Positions 1 to 9,842 are shown, numbered from the stretch's first letter. The stretch is 64,000 nucleotides of DNA from Butyricimonas faecalis (GCF_003991565.1 NZ_CP032819.1:3286001-3350000); one strand, 5' to 3'. Notes: generated by a model from the sequence alone, not told the origin. Program-made: numbers and translations.

Positions 1-211
1 CAAATACGAGAGGGTATTTGCGTGCATTGACAGGTTTCTGATAAAACACGTAGGCATGGTCTCCATGGTAATTTCGTCCCAGCGAATCGGTTAAGATCGT
101 GCCGCCTACGGCAAAGCTGCCTTGTTCTTCGATATGCAAGATATTCCCATCGCGTGTATTGCAACTTGACAACAAGGCGATAACTACCAAATAAAAGATA
201 AGCTTTTTCAT
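1..211 (-). CDS. alpha/beta-hydrolase-family lipoprotein, N-terminal part (cut by window edge)
   Basis: The first 70 codons of a minus-strand gene are present; the rest lies outside the window. The start is a lipoprotein signal peptide with the lipobox LLSSC, so Cys17 would be lipidated. After it come the segments EEQGSFAVGG and HGDHAYVFYQ followed by NARKYPLVF. From memory these match the opening of a family of exported alpha/beta hydrolases whose next residues normally form the first strand and oxyanion region. It starts 7 bases after the aldo/keto reductase, so the two are probably one operon. The catalytic triad cannot be checked here. The substrate is unknown. Confidence 0.7.
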   Translation of the reverse strand, partial: MKKLIFYLVVIALLSSCNTRDGNILHIEEQGSFAVGGTILTDSLGRNYHGDHAYVFYQKPVNARKYPLVF

Positions 212-218
212 GTATTAT

Positions 219-1412
<1,194 letters not shown>

Positions 1413-1445
1413 GTTCGTCTGTTTTGTTATCTATTTTTATGTCTA

Positions 1446-1453
1446 CAAAAATA
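1446..1453 (-). promoter_or_regulatory. -7 promoter element for the aldo/keto reductase operon
   Basis: On the minus strand this reads TATTTTTG, matching the Bacteroidetes TAnnTTTG motif. It lies 33 bases before the start codon at 1412, and no clear -33 TTG at ideal spacing was found. Confidence 0.55.
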
Positions 1454-1583
1454 TGGAACTGCTTTTATCAAGCTCGTATCAATTCCACGGATTAAAAGAC
1501 CAATTTTATCTTCCATGTAGGGTATCTGTGAAATTGGTAATAAGCGCTATGATTTTGATACATTTAGTATTATATTTATACCT

Positions 1584-1591
1584 TACTTTTG
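1584..1591 (+). promoter_or_regulatory. -7 promoter element for the AraC-type regulator
   Basis: Reads TACTTTTG, an exact TAnnTTTG match, 41 bases upstream of the start codon at 1633. It is back to back with the aldo/keto reductase promoter, leaving about 130 bases where a shared operator could lie. Confidence 0.6.
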
Positions 1592-1632
1592 CTAATAAAT
1601 AAGTAGTTTTACAATATCAATAGAAAGAAGCG

Positions 1633-2535
1633 ATGAGTGAAATAATGAAAATAGATACGGTCCAGCAATACAATGACTATTTTGGAATAGAAACTTGTCA
1701 TCCGTTGGTCAGTGTGATTGAGGGGAAGAAAGCAAAACCGTTACGGTTTTGCAAAAAACTATATAATATTTATGCCATATTGCTGAAAGATACGAATTGC
1801 GGCAATTTGAAATATGGTCAAAGTATCTATGATTATCAGAAAGGTACAATGCTTTTTCTTGCACCCGGCCAGGTAATGGGGTCGGAAGATGACGGGGTGT
1901 TGCATCAACCCGAAGGGTGGGTACTGGCTCTTCATCCTGAACTTTTAAGGGGTACACCATTGGCAAGTCTTATACGGGAATATTCTTATTTTTCATATAA
2001 CGCCAATGAAGCGTTGCATTTGTCGGAACAGGAGCGAAAGACTATTATTGATTGCATGGAAAAAATTCGTATCGAGTTACAATATCCGATAGATAAGCAC
2101 AGTAAATCATTGATAATAGATAATATTAAGCTCTTGCTTGACTATTGCATACGCTTTTATGACAGGCAGTTTATAACTCGCGAGAATGTCAATAAAGATA
2201 TTCTGACACGTTTTGAAAATCTTTTAGAAGATTATTTTTCATCCGATGCTCCGGCAGAGAAAGGTATGCCATCGGTACAATATTGTGCCGATAAGTTGTG
2301 TCTCTCTGCTAATTATTTCAGTGATTTGTGTCGAAAGGAAACAGGGATGTCCGCTTTGAAGCATATTCAGCAGAAGATGTTCGATGTGGCGAAAGAACGG
2401 GTATTTAATGTTTCTAAATCAATCAGTGAGATATCATACGAATTGGGATTTCCTTATCCGCAGCATTTCAGTCGTTGGTTTAAGAAAATGGCAGGGAGTA
2501 CACCGAATGAATACAGGCAAAACACCCTCAATTGA
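1633..2535 (+). CDS. AraC-family transcriptional regulator
   Basis: A 300-residue regulator with an N-terminal cupin-like sensing part (about residues 25-170) and a C-terminal AraC DNA-binding part (about 200-298). In the C-terminal part two helix-turn-helix units are visible, around YCADKLCLSANYFSDLCRK and ISEISYELGFPYPQHFSRW; the second carries the usual GF-x6-FSRxFKK signature. It is divergent from the aldo/keto reductase / hydrolase pair, the normal position for a regulator of that pair. Family assignment is firm; effector and targets are inferred. Confidence 0.9.
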   Translation: MSEIMKIDTVQQYNDYFGIETCHPLVSVIEGKKAKPLRFCKKLYNIYAILLKDTNCGNLKYGQSIYDYQKGTMLFLAPGQVMGSEDDGVLHQPEGWVLALHPELLRGTPLASLIREYSYFSYNANEALHLSEQERKTIIDCMEKIRIELQYPIDKHSKSLIIDNIKLLLDYCIRFYDRQFITRENVNKDILTRFENLLEDYFSSDAPAEKGMPSVQYCADKLCLSANYFSDLCRKETGMSALKHIQQKMFDVAKERVFNVSKSISEISYELGFPYPQHFSRWFKKMAGSTPNEYRQNTLN

Positions 2536-2545
2536 CTTGAGGGTG
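2523..2545 (+). terminator. hairpin overlapping the AraC gene's stop codon
   Basis: A perfect 9-base stem (CACCCTCAA / TTGAGGGTG) with a 5-base loop spans the stop codon. The T-tract that follows is weak and starts about 10 bases later, so termination is likely but not certain. Confidence 0.5.
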
Positions 2546-2608
2546 CATTTAGGTGCTTTTTAGAGGCCCTCGGGTTTATAATAGAATTTTGTATCCCGCT
2601 ATGCATCG

Positions 2609-3739
2609 CTATATGAATTCTTGGTAATTATCTCGATTTATTACGTGATATTTTGCATGAGGGTACGCTTCCTGAAAGATTTTGGGTAGGGTTGGGATTT
2701 TGTTTCCCCATTTGATTTCTAGAGCTGTTAAGTTTTCCGAGTATTCTTCGATCAAATCTATTTCTTGTTTGTCATAAGTGCGCCAAAAATAAAATTCTTT
2801 GTGTTGCCCTTCGTTAAAATTCGCTTTGCGTCGTTCTCCGATTAAATAATTTTCCCAAAGAGCTCCAGTATCTTGCCGGATAGCTAACGGAGAAAAGTTT
2901 CCAATGATGGCGTTACGAATGCCATTGTCATAAAAATACCATTTACCGACCTTGGTAACTTCTTTGCGTAAATTGCGGGCAAATGCACCTAGGCGGAATA
3001 CGACAAAAACCTTTTCTAATAGATCAAGATATTTTTCTACTGTAGTTTTACTCATCCCCAATTGTCGTCCTAATTCTTCGTATGAAACTTCGCTACCTAA
3101 TTGGAAGGCAATAAGCCGGAGTAGTTCCAGCATTTTACTTGAATTTTTTAAGCCGTCAATGGCTAAGATGTCTTTTAGTAAATAAGCTCTGACAATATCG
3201 CGTAAATAGTCTGTTTTCTGTTCGAAACTATCAATTGTAACGACTTCTGGATAAGAACCGTAGATGAGACGTGCCTCAAGATTTTGACGGGTTTGGAAAG
3301 GTGTTTCTATTTGGTTGATTTCTTGCTGGGAGAAAGGAGTAAGTATAAATTGAGTGCTCCGTCCAACGAGAGGTTCCCCTGTCTTGTTAAGCAAATCGAA
3401 GGATGAAGACCCACTGGCAAGCACCTTAATCCCTTTTATTTCGTCAACAATTAGTTTTAATATGCTGCCGATGTGTGGAATACTTTGTGCCTCGTCAATG
3501 ACTAATAAGTCAATCCCTTCAAGTAAATGTCGGTAATTGGCAATAGTACGATTTGTTAACAACGCCTGTGTGTCGTAGTCTTCTCCGTTGAGCATCATCG
3601 TTTTTCCGGGATATTCGTCTACGATTCTACGCATGAGGACTGTTTTCCCTACGCGGCGAGCCCCGAAAATTAGAATTGCTTTACCGGGAGTGATTCGATC
3701 TGTGATTTTATTTTGGAGAATTCTTTTGATGGTTTCCAT
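2609..3739 (-). CDS. AAA-type ATPase with DUF4143-like C-terminus
   Basis: A 376-residue ATPase of the common bacterial family with an N-terminal AAA_14-type P-loop domain and a C-terminal DUF4143 nuclease-like domain. Walker A is GARRVGKT at residues 26-33; Walker B is LLVIDEAQ ending near residue 85. A winged-helix-like stretch (YEELGRQLGMSKTTVEKYLDLLEK) occupies about 215-245. The C-terminal part has ENYLIGERR, FYFWRTYDKQEIDLI and LEIKWG, the E-D-E-x-K arrangement of a restriction-like fold. It stands alone. Members of this family often move between genomes; the biological role is unknown. Confidence 0.85.
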   Translation of the reverse strand: METIKRILQNKITDRITPGKAILIFGARRVGKTVLMRRIVDEYPGKTMMLNGEDYDTQALLTNRTIANYRHLLEGIDLLVIDEAQSIPHIGSILKLIVDEIKGIKVLASGSSSFDLLNKTGEPLVGRSTQFILTPFSQQEINQIETPFQTRQNLEARLIYGSYPEVVTIDSFEQKTDYLRDIVRAYLLKDILAIDGLKNSSKMLELLRLIAFQLGSEVSYEELGRQLGMSKTTVEKYLDLLEKVFVVFRLGAFARNLRKEVTKVGKWYFYDNGIRNAIIGNFSPLAIRQDTGALWENYLIGERRKANFNEGQHKEFYFWRTYDKQEIDLIEEYSENLTALEIKWGNKIPTLPKIFQEAYPHAKYHVINRDNYQEFI

Positions 3740-3758
3740 AATGGTCTTTCTTTCCCTA

Positions 3759-3766
3759 CAAATATA
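3759..3766 (-). promoter_or_regulatory. -7 promoter element for the DUF4143-type ATPase
   Basis: Minus strand reads TATATTTG, a match to TAnnTTTG, 19 bases before the start codon at 3739. Confidence 0.55.
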
Positions 3767-3850
3767 ATGATTATTTTTCCTATTGGCGATTTTTATAGAA
3801 AAAACGTACTCTTAACTGGCGATTTTTAGATTTCTGATTTGTAAAGAGAG

Positions 3851-3993
3851 TGTCTAACAAGTCAGTCTTTTATGACTACCTCCCCAAACCACTCCTTATA
3901 CAGGAGGGGAAGCCGCTTGGTAATTAGCTCTTCCCCTGTGCAAGGGTGAGTTGGAGGGGAAGTTTGTTGATACGGAATAAGACTTGTTAGACA
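3851..3993. repeat. 143-bp intergenic element with 13-bp perfect terminal inverted repeats
   Basis: The ends TGTCTAACAAGTC (3851-3863) and GACTTGTTAGACA (3981-3993) are exact reverse complements. The interior is rich in runs of C on one strand and G on the other. About 85 bases of it (roughly 3877-3962) occur again, in the opposite orientation, inside the element at 59305-59626, including the string ATTACCAAGCGG in reverse complement. There is no coding capacity. It sits between the 3' end of lepA and the 5' side of the ATPase gene. This looks like a small dispersed repeat (MITE-like), but transposition is not shown. Confidence 0.7.
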
Positions 3994-4002
3994 GTTTTTG
4001 AC

Positions 4003-5790
4003 TTAATCCAATTTCAGTACCGCGAGGAATGCTTTTTGTGGCACCTCGACGTTACCGATTTGTTTCATTCGTTTCTTTCCTTTTTTCTGTTTCTCCAACA
4101 ATTTACGTTTACGGGAGATATCACCTCCGTAACATTTTGCGGTTACATCCTTGCGAACGGCTTTAATCGTTTCGCGGGAGATAATTTTTGCACCGATGGC
4201 AGCCTGAATGGCAATATCGAATTGCTGGCGGGGAATGAGTTCTTTTAGTTTCTCGCAAATGCGTTTCCCGAAAGAATAAGCATTGTCAAAGTGAATTAAA
4301 GCGGACAGGGCATCCACGGATTCACCGTTTAGCAATATATCCAGTTTTACGAGGTTGGCCCGACGATAACCGATCTGGAAGTAGTCGAAAGAGGCGTAAC
4401 CTTTCGTGATGCTTTTCAGTTTGTCGTAGAAGTCAAACACGATTTCTGCCAATGGCATCTCGTAGTTCAACTCGATCCGGTTTCCTGTCAGGTAGTGTTG
4501 CTTTATCAATACGCCTCGTTTGCCGAGACAAAGGGTCATGATTTGGCCGATGTAGTCGGTGGGCGTGATGATTTGTGCTTTTATATAAGGCTCTTCGATA
4601 TAGTCTAGTACCGTGGGCGAGGGCATATCGGAGGGATTGTGCATTTCAAAGACTTCGCCTTTGGTGGTGTGGGCGATGTACATAACGTTGGGAACCGTGG
4701 TAATCACGTTCATGTCGAATTCTCGGTCCAGACGTTCCTGTACAATTTCCATGTGGAGCATTCCGAGGAATCCACAGCGGAAACCAAATCCAAGAGCAGC
4801 TGAGGATTCAGGCTCGAAGGTTAGGGAAGCATCGTTTAGTTGTAGTTTTTCGATAGAGGCACGCAGGTCTTCGTAATCCTCCGAATCAATCGGGTAGATC
4901 CCGGCGAAGACCATGGGTTTTACTTCCTTGAAGCCCTCGATGGCGGCGGAGCATGGACGTTCCACGTGTGTGATGGTATCCCCGACTTTTACTTCGGATG
5001 AAGTTTTTATTCCGGAAATAATGTATCCCACATCTCCTGTTTTCAATTCATTACGGGGTTCTTGTTCCAGGCGTAATACTCCGATTTCGTCGGCAGCGTA
5101 TTCTTTGCCCGTGCTCACGAATTTTACGATGTCCCCCTTTCTCAAGCTACCGTTCATGATGCGGCAATAGGTGATGATTCCGCGGAAAGAGTTGAATTCC
5201 GAGTCAAACACCAAAGCTTGAAGAGGTGCATCCGGATCTCCCGTGGGAGCAGGAATCCGTTCTACAACTGCTTCCAGTATTCTGTCCACGCCCAGTCCGG
5301 TTTTTCCGCTGGCTTCGATAATATCATCCCGGTCGCATCCGATCAGTTCTTCAATTTGGTCTTTCACTTCTTCCGGCATGGCGTTGGGCATATCCATCTT
5401 GTTCAAGACGGGTATAATTTCCAAGTTATTGTCAATAGCGAGATAAAGATTCGAAATGGTTTGTGCTTGAATTCCTTGCGTGGCATCGACAATCAGTAGC
5501 GCACCCTCGCAGGCTGCAATAGAGCGTGATACTTCGTACGAGAAGTCCACGTGTCCCGGGGTGTCTATCAAGTTTAGAACATATTTCTCTCCCTTGTAAT
5601 GATAATCCATCTGTATGGCATGGCTCTTGATGGTGATGCCTCGCTCTCGTTCCAGATCCATATCGTCAAGCACCTGTGCTTGCAAATCTTTCCCTACTAC
5701 AGTTCCGGTTGTTTCCAATAAACGGTCGGCAAGTGTACTCTTACCGTGGTCAATATGTGCGATTATACAGAAATTCCTAATGTTCTTCAT
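4003..5790 (-). CDS. lepA: translation elongation factor 4 (LepA)
   Basis: Ribosome-associated GTPase that can back-translocate or remodel stalled ribosomes. The 595 residues match the usual LepA length. G1 is AHIDHGKST at residues 11-19, G3 is DTPGH, G4 is NKMD, and the sequence runs on through EF-G-like domains II, III and V. The LepA-specific C-terminal domain ends with [20 protein letters not shown], which gives the diagnostic [11 protein letters not shown] tail. The start at the first ATG fits the usual [17 protein letters not shown] opening. It is monocistronic with its own promoter. Confidence 0.98.
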   Translation of the reverse strand: MKNIRNFCIIAHIDHGKSTLADRLLETTGTVVGKDLQAQVLDDMDLERERGITIKSHAIQMDYHYKGEKYVLNLIDTPGHVDFSYEVSRSIAACEGALLIVDATQGIQAQTISNLYLAIDNNLEIIPVLNKMDMPNAMPEEVKDQIEELIGCDRDDIIEASGKTGLGVDRILEAVVERIPAPTGDPDAPLQALVFDSEFNSFRGIITYCRIMNGSLRKGDIVKFVSTGKEYAADEIGVLRLEQEPRNELKTGDVGYIISGIKTSSEVKVGDTITHVERPCSAAIEGFKEVKPMVFAGIYPIDSEDYEDLRASIEKLQLNDASLTFEPESSAALGFGFRCGFLGMLHMEIVQERLDREFDMNVITTVPNVMYIAHTTKGEVFEMHNPSDMPSPTVLDYIEEPYIKAQIITPTDYIGQIMTLCLGKRGVLIKQHYLTGNRIELNYEMPLAEIVFDFYDKLKSITKGYASFDYFQIGYRRANLVKLDILLNGESVDALSALIHFDNAYSFGKRICEKLKELIPRQQFDIAIQAAIGAKIISRETIKAVRKDVTAKCYGGDISRKRKLLEKQKKGKKRMKQIGNVEVPQKAFLAVLKLD

Positions 5791-5813
5791 CTACGAAATT
5801 TTAGATTGAGTTG

Positions 5814-5821
5814 CAAAAATA
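5814..5821 (-). promoter_or_regulatory. -7 promoter element for lepA
   Basis: Minus strand reads TATTTTTG (TAnnTTTG match), 23 bases before the lepA start codon. Confidence 0.55.
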
Positions 5822-5892
5822 TGGATAAAGCGGAAAATTTCAAACGAAAAGGAACTGTTTGTTTAATAATACAGTGCAATTTAGAGTTGGTA

Positions 5893-7086
5893 TTACGCTT
5901 TGGATTCTTTTGTTGGTAAAACTAAGTTTAGAATGACGCCTAGTAAAGCGGCAAGGCCAATGCCGGACATGGAGAAATTATTCCATTCGAATGCGGCTCC
6001 GCCAATACCGAAAGTTAGGATTAAAGAGACGATAATCATGTTGCGGGTGTTGGAGAGGTCAACTTTGTTTTGGATTAAATTACTCATTCCCAAAGAAGCA
6101 ATCGTTCCGAACAAGAGTAGCATGATTCCGCCTAAAACAGATGCAGGGATGGATTTTAACAAGGCACTGATTTTACCGAAAACAGAAAAGACGATCCCCG
6201 TTACTGCTGCAATTCGAATCACGGCAGGGCTAGTGACTTTTGTTAAAGATACGGCTCCGGTAACTTCGGAATACGTGGTTACGGGAGGTCCTCCTACTAA
6301 TCCGGCAAAAGCGCAAGCAAGGCCATCGCCCAATAGCGTACGGTGTAATCCGGGATTTTTCACGAAATCTTTGTCGGTAACGCTGTTCACCGCGTATACA
6401 TCTCCGATGTGTTCAATTACCGGAGCGATGGCCACGGGTGTCATGTAAATGATGGCTTCCCAAGAGAAATCGGGGGTAACGAACTGGGGAAGGGCAAACC
6501 AAGCAGCTTCTTTAATCGGGGTAGTATCCACGTTATAGAAGAAAAGCGCCACGAGGTATCCGACAATGATCCCACAGAATATGGGGATCAATTTTAATAA
6601 TCCCCGACCTTTCAGAGAGACGATGACAGCCGTGATAAGAGAGATTAGAGCCAAAACCCAATTCTCGCTCGCCATTTTTACCCCGGAGCCTGCCAAGGAA
6701 AGGCCGATTAATATGATTACTGGTCCAATCACGATCGGGGGAAATAGTTTCTTGATGAAGTCGGTCCCCCGTAATTTTACCAACAGGCTCATGAGCCCGT
6801 AGACCGCACCCACGGCGACCATCCCGGAGAGAGCCCCGGCCATCCCGTACAATTCACTGGCTTTGATGATTGGAGCAATGAATGCGAAACTACTTCCGAG
6901 GAAGATGGGAACCATGCCTTTCGTGACAAGATGGAAAATTAATGTTCCGATTCCTGCTGTCAGGAGTGCTGTTGATGGATCAAGCCCTACGAGCAAAGGA
7001 ACAAGTACTGTCGAACCAAAAGCAACGAAAAGAAATTGTACCCCGATAACTCCTTTTTGAAAGGCTGAAAGGTGATTCGCATCCAT
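5893..7086 (-). CDS. uraA: uracil/xanthine permease, UraA-type (NCS2 family)
   Basis: Inner-membrane proton symporter for nucleobases, about 12-14 membrane segments in 397 residues. Diagnostic stretches are QFLFVAFGSTVLVPLLVG near the N-terminus, the TM8-10 region with VAIAPVIEHIGDVYAVN carrying the substrate-binding Glu-His, and GDGLACAFAGLVGGPPVTTYSE with the second conserved Glu. These are the UraA-type residues, so uracil is the most likely substrate. It is divergent from yicC with a separate promoter. Confidence 0.93.
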   Translation of the reverse strand: MDANHLSAFQKGVIGVQFLFVAFGSTVLVPLLVGLDPSTALLTAGIGTLIFHLVTKGMVPIFLGSSFAFIAPIIKASELYGMAGALSGMVAVGAVYGLMSLLVKLRGTDFIKKLFPPIVIGPVIILIGLSLAGSGVKMASENWVLALISLITAVIVSLKGRGLLKLIPIFCGIIVGYLVALFFYNVDTTPIKEAAWFALPQFVTPDFSWEAIIYMTPVAIAPVIEHIGDVYAVNSVTDKDFVKNPGLHRTLLGDGLACAFAGLVGGPPVTTYSEVTGAVSLTKVTSPAVIRIAAVTGIVFSVFGKISALLKSIPASVLGGIMLLLFGTIASLGMSNLIQNKVDLSNTRNMIIVSLILTFGIGGAAFEWNNFSMSGIGLAALLGVILNLVLPTKESKA

Positions 7087-7120
7087 GATTATGTATATTC
7101 TGATGATTTAACAAACGGAA

Positions 7121-7128
7121 CAAAGGTA
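7121..7128 (-). promoter_or_regulatory. -7 promoter element for uraA
   Basis: Minus strand reads TACCTTTG, 34 bases before the uraA start codon at 7086. Confidence 0.6.
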
Positions 7129-7159
7129 GTTATTTGGCGGTGATTTTCAAAAAAAGCTT

Positions 7160-7167
7160 TACTTTTG
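7160..7167 (+). promoter_or_regulatory. -7 promoter element for yicC-gmk-nadD
   Basis: Reads TACTTTTG. It supports translation from the ATG at 7199 and not from the one at 7175, because transcription would begin at about 7172 and leave almost no leader for the earlier start. Confidence 0.65.
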
Positions 7168-7198
7168 TGGTTAAATGTTTGTATTTAAAACAAGAGTT

Positions 7199-8077
7199 AT
7201 GATAAAATCAATGACCGGCTTTGGTAAAGCAACCGTGGACTGCGGGACAAAGAAAGTGATCGTGGAGGTGAAAAGTCTGAATTCAAAACAATTGGATATT
7301 AACCTGAGGACCCCGAGTATTTATAAAGAGAAAGATATAGAGATCCGGAATATGATAAAGAACGTTCTGGAACGCGGGAAAGTGGACGTGTATATCTATT
7401 TTGATAATGCAGAGGATGAAAAGGATGTTGCCGTGAACCAGTCGGTTGTGAGACAGTATTACAATCAGATGTTGGAAGTCGCCGATTCGCTGGGTGTAGA
7501 AATCAACAAGAGTGAATTGTTGCAGACCATCATGCGTTTCCCCGATACGATGCAAGCTAAGGTGGAAGAGTTGGATGAAGAAGGTTGGAATTGCTTGAAG
7601 AGTGCTATCGAGAAAGCCTTGTCGGACGTTGATGCTTTCCGTATTCAAGAGGGTAAAGTTTTGATTGCAGATATTTTGAAACGAATCGAGTTGATCAAAA
7701 GCTTGTCAGGTGAAGTGCCCCAATTCGAGAAACAACGAGTGGTTACCATCAAGCAACGCTTGCAGGATAAGATGAAAGAATGGGGAGAGATCAAGAATAT
7801 CGATGAAAACAGATTGGAGCAGGAAATTATCTATTACTTGGAGAAATTGGATATCACGGAAGAGAAAGTTCGTTTGGCAAATCATTGTAAATATTTTGTC
7901 GAAACCGTGGAGAAAGAAGAAGCCCCGGGACGTAAACTCGGATTTATCGCCCAAGAGATCGGTCGCGAAATCAATACCATGGGTTCCAAAGCCAATGATC
8001 ATGACATCCAGAAGCTGGTTGTTCGCATGAAAGATGAACTGGAAAAAATAAAAGAACAAAGCCTCAATGTTTTGTAA
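7199..8077 (+). CDS. yicC: YicC-family endoribonuclease
   Basis: A 292-residue YicC/YloC-family protein; characterised members act as endoribonucleases in RNA turnover. The opening MIKSMTGFGKA is the family hallmark and fixes the start at 7199; an upstream in-frame ATG at 7175 adds eight residues that do not fit. The C-terminal DUF1732 region shows EEKVRLANHCKYF and GRKLGFIAQEIGREINTMGSKA (cut here to show its key part: QEIGREINTMGSKA), with the conserved metal-ligand-type acidic and His residues. It is followed by gmk after 10 bases and nadD, a common order in Bacteroidetes. Confidence 0.93.
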   Translation: MIKSMTGFGKATVDCGTKKVIVEVKSLNSKQLDINLRTPSIYKEKDIEIRNMIKNVLERGKVDVYIYFDNAEDEKDVAVNQSVVRQYYNQMLEVADSLGVEINKSELLQTIMRFPDTMQAKVEELDEEGWNCLKSAIEKALSDVDAFRIQEGKVLIADILKRIELIKSLSGEVPQFEKQRVVTIKQRLQDKMKEWGEIKNIDENRLEQEIIYYLEKLDITEEKVRLANHCKYFVETVEKEEAPGRKLGFIAQEIGREINTMGSKANDHDIQKLVVRMKDELEKIKEQSLNVL

Positions 8078-8087
8078 TGCAATTGTT

Positions 8088-8648
8088 ATGGGTAAGGTAA
8101 TCATATTTTCAGCTCCTAGCGGATCGGGGAAAAGTACGATCGTGAATTACTTGTTGTCGAAGAATTTGGGGTTGGAGTTTTCGGTGTCGGCAACGTGTAG
8201 AGCTCCCCGAGGAGAGGAGAAACATGGGAAAGAGTATTATTTCTTTTCGACGGATGAGTTTAAAAAGAGAATAGAAACGGAGGAATTTTTGGAGTGGGAA
8301 GAGGTTTATCCGGGATGTTTCTATGGAACGTTGAAGAGTGAACTGGAGCGTATTTGGAAGGCCGGCCATGCCGTGGTATTTGACGTGGATGTTGTTGGAG
8401 GGGTGAATATCAAGAAAATATTTGGGAATCAGGCGCTATCTATCTTTATTAAGGCACCTTCTGTCGAGACTTTGCGGCAGCGGTTGATTGGACGGGGAAC
8501 AGATTCCATGGAGAAGATTGAACAAAGGGTGGCCAAAGCGGAGTATGAAATGACATTTGCCGATAAATTTGACGTGGTCATTGTGAATGACAATTTGGAT
8601 ACGGCCTTAGCCGAGGCAGAAAAGGCCGTAAGAGATTTTTTGAAATAA
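8088..8648 (+). CDS. gmk: guanylate kinase
   Basis: Cytosolic enzyme that converts GMP and ATP to GDP and ADP. The P-loop SAPSGSGKST is at residues 8-17 of 186, followed by the GMP-binding stretch SVSATCRAPRGEE, where Arg and Glu contact GMP, and YYFFSTDEF. The length is that of the family. The start MGKVIIFSAPSGSG is preferred; an ATG at 8067 lies inside the end of yicC and would add seven unrelated residues. Confidence 0.97.
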   Translation: MGKVIIFSAPSGSGKSTIVNYLLSKNLGLEFSVSATCRAPRGEEKHGKEYYFFSTDEFKKRIETEEFLEWEEVYPGCFYGTLKSELERIWKAGHAVVFDVDVVGGVNIKKIFGNQALSIFIKAPSVETLRQRLIGRGTDSMEKIEQRVAKAEYEMTFADKFDVVIVNDNLDTALAEAEKAVRDFLK

Positions 8649-8652
8649 TCGT

Positions 8653-9246
8653 ATGGTGCAGGGCAAAGAAGAGCATAGAAAACCTGTCGGGCTTTTTTTC
8701 GGATCGTTTAACCCGATTCATAATGGGCACGTGGGCATTGCTCGCTACTTGCTGGAAAAAGAACTATGCGAAGAAGTGTGGTTTGTGGTCAGCCCCTGTA
8801 ATCCGTTTAAAGTTGATCGTTTCCTTTTACCGGAAATAGATCGTTTGGCGATCGTGAATGCTGCTATTCGGGGAATCCCCGGGATGAAAGCTTGTGATGT
8901 AGAGTTTTCTATGCCTAAACCTTCTTACACGGTTGATACCTTGCGAGTGTTGTTTGATCGGTATCCCGACCGGCAGTTTGCTTTGATCATCGGGGGAGAT
9001 AACGTACCGGATTTCCCGAAGTGGAAGGAGTATCGTTGGATCGAGTCACATTGTTCCATCTTTGTTTATCCCCGTCCAGGAATGATCACTCCTGTTGAAG
9101 GATCTACGGGTATGACATTCATTGATGCGCCTTTATTTCCCTTGTCTGCTACCGAGATCCGGGAAATGATTCAAAAAGGGGATGATATTTCAGGTTTAGT
9201 TCCAAGTGAGGCGTTAACATTGATCTGGGAGTCGTATTCAAAATAA
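8653..9246 (+). CDS. nadD: nicotinate-nucleotide adenylyltransferase
   Basis: Makes deamido-NAD from nicotinate mononucleotide and ATP. The nucleotidyltransferase motif GSFNPIHNGH is at about residues 17-26, and the C-terminal SATEIREMI gives the second nucleotide-binding motif (S-x-T-x-IR). The length of 197 residues is typical. It starts 4 bases after gmk and is probably co-transcribed with it. The gene ends inside a long inverted repeat, and an antisense riboswitch faces its 3' end. Confidence 0.95.
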   Translation: MVQGKEEHRKPVGLFFGSFNPIHNGHVGIARYLLEKELCEEVWFVVSPCNPFKVDRFLLPEIDRLAIVNAAIRGIPGMKACDVEFSMPKPSYTVDTLRVLFDRYPDRQFALIIGGDNVPDFPKWKEYRWIESHCSIFVYPRPGMITPVEGSTGMTFIDAPLFPLSATEIREMIQKGDDISGLVPSEALTLIWESYSK

Positions 9247-9317
9247 GTGAGCTTGTTATGTGATGTAAAACAAAATTGGCAGAGATATTCTACATCTCGT
9301 AACGTGCTCACTTATTT
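9241..9317. repeat. long imperfect inverted repeat (possible two-way terminator)
   Basis: Two 27-base arms (9241-9267 and 9291-9317) pair at 23 positions plus two G-U wobbles in RNA, around a 23-base loop. The outer 12 bases, AAATAAGTGAGC, pair perfectly. It begins on the nadD stop codon and would be transcribed from both sides: by nadD from the left and by the riboswitch RNA from the right. A terminator or a decayed small element are both possible. Confidence 0.6.
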
Positions 9318-9409
9318 CACAGAACAATGCTTGTTGGAAAATTGGGGTAGAAGAAAATCATGTTACCATGATAAACATCTTGCCAGCTTCACTTCCCGAA
9401 AGCTACATA

Positions 9410-9580
9410 AACAGTTACGTCTTGGCAGGTTTTCTGACTTGCTTCCTTTTCGTCGCCTTCCCATCTATGTACAGACAGTGGCAGTAGAGACTAAAGTTTC
9501 GAAGCTTACAGCTGCGGGTACAGTTCCCGACTCTCACGGGATTCCCTCGTAATGTCACGAAGAACATTACCTTTCCAATA
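9410..9580 (-). promoter_or_regulatory. cobalamin riboswitch (minus strand, no gene downstream)
   Basis: Read on the minus strand the conserved pieces of the cobalamin aptamer appear in order: GGGAATCCCGTGAGAGTCGG, then CCCGCAGCTGTAAG (9504-9518), the B12 box GCCACTG (9476-9482), GGGAAGGCGACGAAAAGG near 9441-9462, and AGTCAGAAAACCTGCC (9424-9439). A further hairpin with AGCTTTCGGGAAGTGAAGCT follows and may supply the kissing loop. The transcript would run toward the 3' end of nadD; the longest reading frame I find on that strand before nadD is a few codons long. The expected partner, such as a B12 transporter gene, is missing. Confidence 0.88.
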
Positions 9581-9586
9581 CGTTTA

Positions 9587-9594
9587 CAAACATA
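9587..9594 (-). promoter_or_regulatory. -7 promoter element for the cobalamin riboswitch RNA
   Basis: Minus strand reads TATGTTTG, a TAnnTTTG match placed directly before the aptamer, so transcription should start near 9580. This argues that the riboswitch is still transcribed. Confidence 0.6.
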
Positions 9595-9761
9595 GGGAAA
9601 ATAATTGGAAATTGAAAATGGAGAATTGAAAATTATTCTTTTTCATGAGGGTTATGCTTTTTCGAATAATTATGAGATGTGTTGTATAATTATGCATGAA
9701 AAGCAAAACGTAAAATACAGATTTTTAATGCATTATGCTTAAATTTGAGAGGCCGTAAACG

Positions 9762-9793
9762 TTGTAAAAAGTCGAAAACAAGTTGTACTTTTG
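9762..9793 (+). promoter_or_regulatory. promoter of the YitT-family gene (TTG ... TACTTTTG)
   Basis: TTG at 9762-9764 and TACTTTTG at 9786-9793 are 21 bases apart, the best-formed -33/-7 pair in this part of the window. The gene starts 49 bases further on. Between the riboswitch promoter and this site lies only AT-rich sequence with repeated AATTGAAAAT-like motifs. Confidence 0.7.
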
Positions 9794-9842
9794 TGCGGCT
9801 AAAAATGAGCGAAATTAATAACTAAAATAAATAAATTGTAGT

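Noticed and set aside
3841..4002. Intrinsic terminator of lepA within the 3.9-kb element
   Set aside because: The perfect ends and the second copy of the core at 59.4 kb fit a dispersed repeat better, although the element may also stop transcription.
9247..9552. Plus-strand 101-codon frame after nadD
   Set aside because: It runs antisense through the cobalamin riboswitch and the long hairpin, starts directly at the nadD stop and has no recognisable protein character.
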